A stretch of DNA of 5,203 nucleotides from positions 1-5,203 of the forward strand of contig JAPSJG010000297.1 of the NCBI GenBank assembly GCA_031178305.1, written 5' to 3'. Position 1 is the stretch's first letter. The number at the start of each line of letters is the position of its first letter. Under the pieces are notes generated by a model, which worked only from the letters and a program-made list of their open reading frames with translations, ran no database searches and was not told where the DNA came from. This document shows positions 1-5,023 of this stretch, piece by piece. The position numbers and the translations under genes are program-made. The DNA comes from Sinorhizobium sp. (GTDB lineage Bacteria; Pseudomonadota; Alphaproteobacteria; Rhizobiales; Rhizobiaceae).

Positions 1-21
1 GACCGGCCCGGTATTTTTTGT

Positions 22-48
22 GGCTTCGGCAGCGAGACTGCCGAAGCC
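22..48 (+). other. Perfect 11-bp hairpin in the hbdA leader
   Basis: GGCTTCGGCAG (22-32) and CTGCCGAAGCC (38-48) are exact reverse complements around the 5-nt loop CGAGA. A T-rich run (13-19) lies before the stem, not after it, and no T-tract follows on either strand, so this does not have the form of a standard intrinsic terminator. It ends only 4 nt before the GAGG ribosome-binding motif at 53-56. It could stabilise the 5' end of the hbdA message, limit ribosome access, or mark the 3' end of an upstream transcript outside the window. The role is inference; the stem itself is seen directly. Confidence 0.6.
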
Positions 49-60
49 CCCCGAGGATGG

Positions 61-945
61 ATGTTCGCTTCAATGATCAAGACGGTCGGAATTATTGGCG
101 CTGGGCAAATGGGCTGCGGCATTGCCCATGTTTCGGCAACCGCCGGATACAAGGTGCAGCTTTACGACATCGCTGCGGACAGGATCGAGGCAGGGCTCGC
201 CACCATCAACGGCAATCTCGCCCGCCAGGTCTCCTCCGGCAAGATGGGTGACGACGATCGCAAGAAAGCGCTTTCCCTGATCAAGGGCTCGTCGGACATC
301 AACGACCTGTCTCAGGCGGACCTCGTCGTCGAGGCGGTTACGGAAGACGAAACCATCAAACGCAAGATCTACGGCCAGGTTTGTCCGATCCTGAAGCCGG
401 ACGCCATTCTTGCGACAAACACTTCCTCGCTCTCGATCACCCGGCTTGCCTCGGCGACCGACCGCCCCGAACGCTTCATGGGCATACATTTCATGAACCC
501 GGTTCCGGTCATGAAGCTCGTGGAATTAGTGCGGGGCATCGCTACGGGGGATGAGACCTTCCAGGCGGCCAAGGAGTTCGCGGCGCGCCTCGACAAGACG
601 GTCACCGTCGCCGAGGATTTCCCCGCCTTCATCGTCAACCGCATCCTGCTGCCGATGATCAATGAGGCGATCTACACGCTTTATGAAGGCGTCGGCACCG
701 TCGACGCCATCGACACGGCGATGCGGCTCGGTGCCAACCATCCGATGGGACCGCTGCAACTCGCGGACTTCATCGGCCTCGATACCTGCCTTGCAATTAT
801 GCAGGTGCTGCATGACGGCCTGGCCGACACCAAATACCGGCCCTGCCCGCTTCTGGTGAAATATGTCGAAGCCGGTTGGCTCGGGCGCAAGTCCGGCCGC
901 GGCTTCTATGATTATCGCGGCGACGTCCCGGTTCCGACGCGCTGA
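61..945 (+). CDS. hbdA: 3-hydroxybutyryl-CoA dehydrogenase
   Basis: NAD(P)-dependent cytosolic enzyme interconverting 3-hydroxybutyryl-CoA and acetoacetyl-CoA, in short-chain fatty acid/butyrate metabolism and linked to the poly-hydroxybutyrate cycle. From the ATG at 61 the protein is 294 aa. The N-terminal Rossmann domain has the dinucleotide loop GAGQMG (13-18) and an acidic residue ending the second strand (LYD, Asp36), which favours NAD. TNTSSL (119-124) and IHFMNPVPVMKLVE hold the substrate serine (about 122), catalytic His143 and its partner Glu155; Asn193 in VNR completes the active-site set known from the family. The C-terminal helical domain ends in GRKSGRGFYDY. All key residues are present and the length is normal. 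GAGG at 53-56 supports the start at 61; the ATG at 73 (MIKTVGIIGAG, 290 aa) is the more family-like start but lacks a well-placed ribosome site. In rhizobia this gene often follows etfBA; upstream sequence is not visible here. Confidence 0.95.
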   Translation: MFASMIKTVGIIGAGQMGCGIAHVSATAGYKVQLYDIAADRIEAGLATINGNLARQVSSGKMGDDDRKKALSLIKGSSDINDLSQADLVVEAVTEDETIKRKIYGQVCPILKPDAILATNTSSLSITRLASATDRPERFMGIHFMNPVPVMKLVELVRGIATGDETFQAAKEFAARLDKTVTVAEDFPAFIVNRILLPMINEAIYTLYEGVGTVDAIDTAMRLGANHPMGPLQLADFIGLDTCLAIMQVLHDGLADTKYRPCPLLVKYVEAGWLGRKSGRGFYDYRGDVPVPTR

Positions 946-958
946 TCCGCAACCAGAC

Positions 959-1636
959 TTAACTGTCTGCAGGCGGCGCGATCGCCGCCTGGATGAGGCG
1001 CTTGGCATCCTCGCTGTCCCAGGCGGCAGGACCGTTCATCGAGCCGATGAGGCAGCCGTTGCCGTCGATCAGCAGAGTCACCGGGAGCCCGAAGGCGAGG
1101 CCATCCTTCTTCAGCGTGTTGAAGACGCCCATGGACGGATCGCGGTAATAGCGAAGCTCGTGGACCGCGACTTCGTCGAGGAAGACCTTCGGCTTTTCGT
1201 CGTCTCCCGTGTCGATATTGATCGCGACGACCTCGAAACGATCGCTGCCAAGCGCCTTTTGCAGTGCGTTCAGCGCCGGCATCTCCTCCCTGCATGGAAA
1301 GCACCAGGTTGCCCAGAGATTGACGAGCAAGGTCTTGCCGGCAAAGGACGCGAGCGATAGCGGCTTCCCGTCCGGCCCGGCAAACTCCAGGCCATCGATC
1401 TTACGCGGGTTGGCGGCCGGTGTCATCGCGGCGACTTGGCCGCGCATCAGCGGCGTCATGGCGGCGACCTTCTCGGCGGCGAGCGGGCAGCTTGCGTCTG
1501 CGGCGGTTTGCGCCACGCTGCCATTGCCAGACCCGGCCTCCTTCACGTATACCGCAGCCGCACCGGCGATCACGCCCAGAAGGGCGGCGAGCGCGAACAA
1601 CTTCACGGCCGGAGGACGTTTCTTCTGGTCTGGCAT
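959..1636 (-). CDS. tlpA: TlpA-like membrane-anchored thiol:disulfide reductase
   Basis: A 225-aa protein with a short basic N-terminus (QKKRPP), one membrane segment at about residues 11-30, and a periplasmic thioredoxin fold. The redox motif is WCFPC (111-115, Cys112 and Cys115) inside LLVNLWATWC, and the cis-proline is Pro185 (GLPVTLLID). In Bradyrhizobium, TlpA keeps copper-site cysteines of cytochrome oxidase (CoxB, ScoI) reduced; the same role here is inference from family membership. Two further cysteines, Cys50 and Cys195, are placed like the structural disulfide pair of Bradyrhizobium TlpA. The ATG at 1636 was chosen because GGAG (1643-1646) sits 6 nt upstream and the membrane segment follows at the usual distance; in-frame ATGs farther upstream (1657, 1663, 1696) would run into argH. 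The gene is convergent with hbdA (13-bp gap) and divergent from argH (25-bp gap). Confidence 0.93.
   Translation of the reverse strand: MPDQKKRPPAVKLFALAALLGVIAGAAAVYVKEAGSGNGSVAQTAADASCPLAAEKVAAMTPLMRGQVAAMTPAANPRKIDGLEFAGPDGKPLSLASFAGKTLLVNLWATWCFPCREEMPALNALQKALGSDRFEVVAINIDTGDDEKPKVFLDEVAVHELRYYRDPSMGVFNTLKKDGLAFGLPVTLLIDGNGCLIGSMNGPAAWDSEDAKRLIQAAIAPPADS
970..991. other. GC-rich hairpin in the 3' end of tlpA
   Basis: CAGGCGGCG (970-978) and CGCCGCCTG (983-991) form a perfect 9-bp stem with loop CGAT. It lies inside the last codons of tlpA and 25 nt past the hbdA stop codon. A smaller 5-bp stem, CAGAC (954-958) with GTCTG (965-969), straddles the tlpA stop codon next to it. Neither is followed by a T-tract on either strand, so classical intrinsic termination is not supported. 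They may act as 3'-end stabilisers or pause sites for the two convergent transcripts. Confidence 0.4.
1524..1553 (+). promoter_or_regulatory. Weak candidate sigma70 promoter for argH
   Basis: TTGCCA (1524-1529) and TATACC (1548-1553) are separated by 18 bp and resemble -35 and -10 hexamers. They lie inside tlpA on the opposite strand, about 110 bp before the argH start. The reason to look here is that only 25 bp separate the tlpA and argH start codons, so the argH promoter must fall within tlpA. Matches of this quality occur by chance, and no operator is visible nearby. Confidence 0.2.
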
Positions 1637-1661
1637 TTCATTCTCCAAGGCAGGCATCCCC
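1637..1661. promoter_or_regulatory. 25-bp divergent tlpA/argH spacer carrying both ribosome sites
   Basis: Only 25 bp lie between the tlpA ATG (minus strand, 1636) and the argH ATG (1662). The minus strand reads GGAG at 1643-1646, a well-placed site for tlpA (6-nt spacing). The plus strand has AAGG at 1647-1650 and AGG at 1652-1654, the latter 7 nt before argH. The gap is too short for a promoter in either direction, so both promoters lie in the opposing gene and the 5' ends of the two messages are complementary to each other's coding sequence. Confidence 0.8.
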
Positions 1662-3065
1662 ATGGCTGACGGCAGTTCCGAGACGAAATCCTCCAATCAG
1701 ATGTGGGGCGGACGCTTCGCCTCGGGTCCGGATGCGATCATGGAGGAGATAAATGCCTCGATCGGCTTCGACAAGAAGCTCTATGCCCAGGACATCCGCG
1801 GCTCAATAGCGCATGCGACCATGCTCGCGCATCAAGGCATCATTTCCGCCAATGATAAAGACAAGATCGTTCACGGCCTCAACACGATCCTGTCAGAGAT
1901 CGAAAGCGGCGCCTTCGAGTTCTCGCGCCGCCTTGAGGACATTCACATGAATGTCGAGGCGCGGCTCGCGACGTTGATCGGCCCCGCCGCCGGCCGCCTG
2001 CACACGGCGCGCTCGCGCAACGACCAGGTCGCGCTCGATTTCCGCCTCTGGGTGAAGGAAGAGCTGCAGAAGGCCGAGGAGGCCCTGACCGCCTTGATCG
2101 ACGCTTTCCTCGACCGGGCGGAAGAGCACGCCGACACCGTGATGCCGGGCTTCACCCATCTGCAGACCGCCCAGCCCGTGACCTTCGGCCATCATTGCAT
2201 GGCCTATGTCGAAATGTTCGGCCGCGACCGCGCGCGCGTGCGCCACGCCATCGAGCACATGGATGAGAGCCCGATCGGCGCGGCCGCCCTTGCCGGCACC
2301 GGCTTCCCGATCGACCGCCACATGACCGCCAAGGCGCTCGGCTTCCGCGAGCCGACCCGCAACTCGATCGACACGGTTTCCGACCGCGACTTCGCGCTTG
2401 AATTCCTGTCGATCGCGGCGATCGCGGCCACCCATCTTTCGCGCCTCGCCGAGGAGATCGTCATCTGGTCGACGCCGCAATTCGGCTTCATCCGCCTGTC
2501 GGACGCCTTCTCAACCGGCTCTTCGATCATGCCGCAGAAGAAGAACCCGGATGCCGCCGAGCTCGTGCGCGCCAAGACCGGCCGCATCAACGGCTCGCTG
2601 GTGGCGCTTCTGACGGTGATGAAGGGCCTGCCGCTTGCCTATTCGAAGGACATGCAGGAGGACAAGGAGCAGGTCTTCGATGCCGCCGAGAATCTCGAGC
2701 TCGCAATCGCCGCGATGACCGGCATGGTGCGGGACATGACGGTGCGCGCCGAGCGAATGAAGGCCGCCGCCGGTTCCGGCTATTCGACTGCCACCGACCT
2801 CGCCGATTGGCTGGTGCGCGAGGCGGGACTGCCCTTCCGCGACGCCCATCACGTGACCGGCCGCGCCGTGGCGCTTGCCGAAGAGAAGGGCTGCGACCTC
2901 GCCGGCCTCTCGATCGACGAGCTGAAGGCGATCAATCCGGCCATCACCGAAAAGGTCTTCGACGTCCTGACGGTCGAAGCCTCCGTCGCCAGCCGCACCA
3001 GCTTCGGCGGCACCGCGCCGGCGGAGGTTCGCAAGCAGATCGCCTGGTGGCGCGCGCGCAATTAA
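1662..3065 (+). CDS. argH: Argininosuccinate lyase
   Basis: Cytosolic enzyme that splits argininosuccinate into arginine and fumarate, the last step of arginine synthesis; family members are homotetramers of the fumarase/aspartase superfamily. The 467-aa length is normal. Motifs in order: WGGRF (15-19), LEDIHMNVE (91-99), TARSRNDQVALD (115-126), GFTHLQTAQP (163-172) with conserved His166, and the superfamily signature GSSIMPQKKNPD (286-297), whose serine pair 287-288 sits on the catalytic loop. YSKDMQEDKE (327-336) and SFGGTAP (447-453) follow in the C-terminal part. No key residue is missing. The reading frame is open for about 150 codons upstream, across tlpA in antisense, but the start at 1662 (MADGSSETKSSNQMWGG) fits the family and has AGG 7 nt before it. 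The gene is divergent from tlpA; no arginine-responsive element was recognised. Confidence 0.97.
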   Translation: MADGSSETKSSNQMWGGRFASGPDAIMEEINASIGFDKKLYAQDIRGSIAHATMLAHQGIISANDKDKIVHGLNTILSEIESGAFEFSRRLEDIHMNVEARLATLIGPAAGRLHTARSRNDQVALDFRLWVKEELQKAEEALTALIDAFLDRAEEHADTVMPGFTHLQTAQPVTFGHHCMAYVEMFGRDRARVRHAIEHMDESPIGAAALAGTGFPIDRHMTAKALGFREPTRNSIDTVSDRDFALEFLSIAAIAATHLSRLAEEIVIWSTPQFGFIRLSDAFSTGSSIMPQKKNPDAAELVRAKTGRINGSLVALLTVMKGLPLAYSKDMQEDKEQVFDAAENLELAIAAMTGMVRDMTVRAERMKAAAGSGYSTATDLADWLVREAGLPFRDAHHVTGRAVALAEEKGCDLAGLSIDELKAINPAITEKVFDVLTVEASVASRTSFGGTAPAEVRKQIAWWRARN

Positions 3066-3310
3066 TGCATGTCGCCCGTCGGTGTGCGGCGGTTTCGGGA
3101 CAATGACATCACATATCAAGGATCCAAAGCGCGTTGCGTTCTTCCTATTTACGCGATGTTTTTAGGCGCGGCGGCAGCAAACAGAAACAGGGTGCACAAG
3201 CCGCTGAAAAACCGATAAGAGATCGCACCAGAGCGGACGGAATTGGGCGCGACCATGCCCGCTGATGCTCACGGAACAATCGGCTTCAGCTTCGGCGAAG
3301 GAAAATGACG
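3066..3310 (+). other. argH-to-lipoprotein intergenic gap
   Basis: About 240 bp with no convincing gene. A weak terminator-like element is present: CGCGT (3130-3134) can pair with ACGCG (3151-3155) across a 16-nt loop, followed by ATGTTTTT (3156-3163); the 5-bp stem is too short for confidence. CTATTT (3145-3150) resembles a rhizobial -10 hexamer but has no acceptable -35 at 17-18 bp. A 17-codon open frame (3255-3308) ends just before the lipoprotein start and is treated under findings. The promoter of the lipoprotein-lysA pair probably lies in this gap, or the pair is read through from argH. Confidence 0.4.
3297..3302 (+). promoter_or_regulatory. Ribosome-binding site for the small lipoprotein
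   Basis: GAAGGA is purine-rich and complementary to the 16S anti-Shine-Dalgarno region. It is 8 nt before the ATG at 3311 but only 2 nt before the ATG at 3305, so it favours the second ATG as the real start. Confidence 0.55.
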
Positions 3311-3505
3311 ATGACATTCACGAAGGCGGCCCGGCTCGCGCTCCTGCTGGCGATTTCGGGACTGGTTCTCACCGGCTGCGGGCGCAAGGGGGATCTTGAT
3401 CGGCCGGGAGCCACGACGTCGATCAACACGAAAGCGCCCGCCGGCACCGCCGAACCTGAGCAAACGGTCGAAGACCGGCCGTTCCTACTTGATCCCCTTC
3501 TCTGA
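3311..3505 (+). CDS. lptM: Small LptM-like lipoprotein
   Basis: A 64-aa predicted lipoprotein. The N-terminus is a lipoprotein signal peptide: basic residues (Lys5, Arg8), a hydrophobic stretch (LALLLAISGLVL), and lipobox LTGC with the acylated cysteine at residue 23. The mature end CGRKGDLDRPG matches the short CGxKGxLxxP head of the LptM/YifL family, which in Escherichia coli assists disulfide maturation of the LPS export complex LptDE at the outer membrane. The rest is short, proline/threonine-rich and ends in EDRPFLLDPLL; no folded domain or second cysteine is visible. It lies 14 bp before lysA, the same arrangement as in gammaproteobacteria, where this gene lies next to lysA. The start at 3311 is chosen on ribosome-site spacing; 3305 adds two residues. 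Lipoprotein status is strongly supported; the LptM function in alphaproteobacteria is inference. Confidence 0.85.
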   Translation: MTFTKAARLALLLAISGLVLTGCGRKGDLDRPGATTSINTKAPAGTAEPEQTVEDRPFLLDPLL

Positions 3506-3519
3506 GACGAGCCGACAAC

Positions 3520-4788
3520 GTGAACCATTTCCAGTATCGCGACGGAATTCTCTACGCTGAAGACGTGCCGGTCACGGACATTGCGCGCGCCGTCGGCACG
3601 CCATTCTACTGCTACTCGACCGCGACGCTCGAGCGGCACTACCGGGTCTTCGCGAAAGCCTTCGCCAATGTCGACGCGATGGTCTGCTACGCGATGAAAG
3701 CCAATTCCAATCAGGCGGTGCTGAAGACGCTCGGCCGGCTCGGCGCCGGCGTCGACGTCGTTTCCGAAGGTGAATTGCGCCGCGCGCTCGCGGCCGGCAT
3801 TCCGGCTGGCCGGATCATGTTCTCCGGCGTCGGCAAGACCCCGCAGGAGATGGATCTTGCGATCGAGGCGGGAATCTACTGCTTCAACGTCGAGTCCGAG
3901 CCGGAGCTCGAAATCCTGAACCAGCGAGCCGTGCGCGCCGGCAAGAAGGCCCACGTCTCGTTCCGCATCAATCCCGATGTTGACGCCCGCACGCATGCGA
4001 AGATCTCGACCGGCAAGAAGGAAAACAAGTTCGGCATTTCTTGGGAACGCGCGCGTGGCGTCTATGCCCATGCCGCGACGCTGCCCGGGATCAAGGTGAC
4101 CGGCATCGACATGCACATTGGCAGCCAGATCACCGAGTTGCAGCCTTTCGAGGACGCCTTCAAGCTCTTGCGCGAGTTGGTTGACACGCTGCGGTCGGAT
4201 GGGCACGTCATCGACCACGTCGATATCGGCGGCGGTCTCGGCATTCCTTATCGAGAGGACAACACCCCGCCACCGCTGCCCGACGCCTATGCCGACATCG
4301 TCAAGAACCAGCTGCAGGGCCTCGATTGCAAGATCGTCACCGAACCGGGCAGGCTGATCGTCGGCAATGCCGGCATTCTCGTCACCGAAGTGATCTATGT
4401 GAAGGATGGCGGCGAAAAGACCTTCGTCATCGTCGACGGCGCCATGAACGACCTGATCCGCCCGACGCTCTACGAGGCCTATCACGAGATCAGACCGGTG
4501 AGAATTTCCGCCGCCAACGCCCCCCGCATCAAGGCCGACGTGGTCGGACCGGTCTGCGAAACCGGCGACTATCTGGCGCTCGACCGGGAAATGGCGATGC
4601 CGAAACCCGGCGATCTCTTCGCGATTGGCTCGGCCGGCGCCTATGGCGCTGTCCAGGCGAGCACCTACAATAGTCGCCTTCTGGTGCCGGAGGTGCTCGT
4701 CAAGGGCGACCGTTTCCATGTCATCCGCCAGCGCAAGACCTACGAAGACCTGATCGGTCTCGACTCGGTACCGGACTGGCTCGATTGA
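3520..4788 (+). CDS. lysA: Diaminopimelate decarboxylase
   Basis: PLP-dependent cytosolic enzyme converting meso-2,6-diaminopimelate to L-lysine and CO2, the final step of lysine synthesis. The 422-aa product is full length and belongs to fold type III (alanine racemase-like barrel plus beta domain). YAMKAN carries the PLP lysine (Lys60); MHIGSQ (198-203), GGGLG (237-241) and EPGR (275-278) form the cofactor and substrate pocket. CETGD (346-350) supplies the active-site cysteine Cys346 contributed across the dimer, and GAYG (373-376) the conserved Tyr375. The start is GTG at 3520, giving MNHFQYRDG; no ATG sits near a plausible N-terminus. The ribosome site is weak (GAG at 3509-3511, 8 nt upstream). 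It begins 14 bp after the lipoprotein stop codon, so the two are probably one transcript. A probable terminator follows within 10 bp of the stop. Confidence 0.97.
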   Translation: MNHFQYRDGILYAEDVPVTDIARAVGTPFYCYSTATLERHYRVFAKAFANVDAMVCYAMKANSNQAVLKTLGRLGAGVDVVSEGELRRALAAGIPAGRIMFSGVGKTPQEMDLAIEAGIYCFNVESEPELEILNQRAVRAGKKAHVSFRINPDVDARTHAKISTGKKENKFGISWERARGVYAHAATLPGIKVTGIDMHIGSQITELQPFEDAFKLLRELVDTLRSDGHVIDHVDIGGGLGIPYREDNTPPPLPDAYADIVKNQLQGLDCKIVTEPGRLIVGNAGILVTEVIYVKDGGEKTFVIVDGAMNDLIRPTLYEAYHEIRPVRISAANAPRIKADVVGPVCETGDYLALDREMAMPKPGDLFAIGSAGAYGAVQASTYNSRLLVPEVLVKGDRFHVIRQRKTYEDLIGLDSVPDWLD

Positions 4789-4797
4789 ACGGCCCTG

Positions 4798-4833
4798 GAT
4801 TGCGGGGCGAGTCCGCGATCACGTTTTCTTTTT
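4798..4833 (+). terminator. Probable intrinsic terminator of lysA
   Basis: GATTGCGG (4798-4805) pairs with CCGCGATC (4813-4820): 8 bp including one G-U pair, with a 7-nt loop. After a 3-nt spacer comes a T-rich run, TTTTCTTTTT (4824-4833). It starts 9 nt past the lysA stop. The spacer and the C in the tract make it less than ideal. An alternative 9-bp stem, GCGGGGCGA (4802-4810) with TCGCCCCGC (4833-4841), uses the same left arm and traps the T-tract in its loop. Confidence 0.6.
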
Positions 4834-4874
4834 CGCCCCGCCCTCGCCTTCGCCACAAACGGTGTTATCCTGCC

Positions 4875-4935
4875 GCTAGAGCATTTTGCAGTCGGGTAGT
4901 GTCACCCGACGCTGCACGCGTGCGGCAAAAGCAAA
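4875..4935. repeat. Folded inverted-repeat element, possibly a dispersed rhizobial repeat
   Basis: The segment begins CTAGAGCATTTTGCA, a head resembling a motif (TAGAGCATTTT) that I recall as recurrent in rhizobial intergenic regions. It holds nested symmetry: GTCGGGT (4891-4897) pairs with ACCCGAC (4904-4910) around loop AGTGTC; GCACGCGTGC (4914-4923) is self-complementary; and TTTTGC (4884-4889) pairs with GCAAAA (4925-4930) to enclose both, giving a possible three-way junction. TGCA on each side of the first stem (4887-4890 and 4913-4916) offers a competing extension. No protein is encoded convincingly. The symmetry is seen directly; membership of a repeat family is inference without a genome copy count. 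Confidence 0.5.
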
Positions 4936-5008
4936 CAGCTGGCTCGGTGGTGCCGATCTGTGGGAGCGCCCCGCTCCAGCCCTCGTCAGCGGTAGACGGG
5001 GCCTAATT

Positions 5009-5013
5009 AAGGA
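5009..5013 (+). promoter_or_regulatory. Ribosome-binding site of the TIGR02302-type gene
   Basis: AAGGA lies 10 nt before the ATG at 5024 and is the only good purine-rich site near it, supporting that start. Confidence 0.5.
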
Positions 5014-5023
5014 ATCTGGGCGC

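Larger units (their letters stand above)
4789..5023. other. lysA-to-TIGR02302 intergenic gap
   Basis: A 235-bp stretch without a convincing gene. In order it contains a probable terminator (4798-4833), a folded repeat-like element (4875-4935), a 6-bp stem GGAGCG/CGCTCC with loop CCC (4963-4977), and a 7-bp stem with one G-T pair, CCTCGTC/GACGGGG (4981-4987 with 4995-5001). AAGGA follows at 5009-5013 as the ribosome site of the next gene. TTATCC (4865-4870) could serve as a -10 for that gene, but I see no matching -35 at the right distance. Confidence 0.6.

Noticed and set aside
18..251. 77-codon plus-strand frame at the left end
   Set aside because: It overlaps hbdA out of frame and starts inside the leader hairpin region; hbdA is clearly the real gene.
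526..1008. 160-codon minus-strand open frame opposite hbdA
   Set aside because: It overlaps both hbdA and the tlpA 3' end in another frame, and its translation is typical of a GC-rich shadow.
1209..1661. In-frame upstream extension of argH by about 150 codons
   Set aside because: The extra residues are the antisense of tlpA, are low-complexity in character, and precede a normal ArgH N-terminus that has its own ribosome site; full-length ArgH is about 467 aa.
2511..3119. 202-codon minus-strand open frame opposite argH, together with others at 1893-2480 and 2204-2590
   Set aside because: All lie fully opposite conserved argH sequence, have biased composition and show no family resemblance.
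3130..3163. Terminator after argH
   Set aside because: The stem is only 5 bp with a 16-nt loop, and the T-run is separated from it; mentioned in the gap entry but not called as a terminator.
3066..3304. Riboswitch (such as a lysine type) ahead of the lipoprotein-lysA pair
   Set aside because: No extended paired architecture or conserved lysine-riboswitch elements were seen, and these are not expected in alphaproteobacteria.
3286..4719. 477-codon open frame on the minus strand opposite lysA
   Set aside because: It is a codon-phase shadow of lysA in GC-rich DNA: Asp/Arg/Val/Gly-rich translation, no recognisable domain, and it also runs across the lipoprotein gene.
4785..5006. 73-codon plus-strand frame overlapping the lysA stop with a TTG start
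   Set aside because: It reads through the terminator stem and the inverted-repeat element, has no ribosome site of its own and no recognisable protein features.
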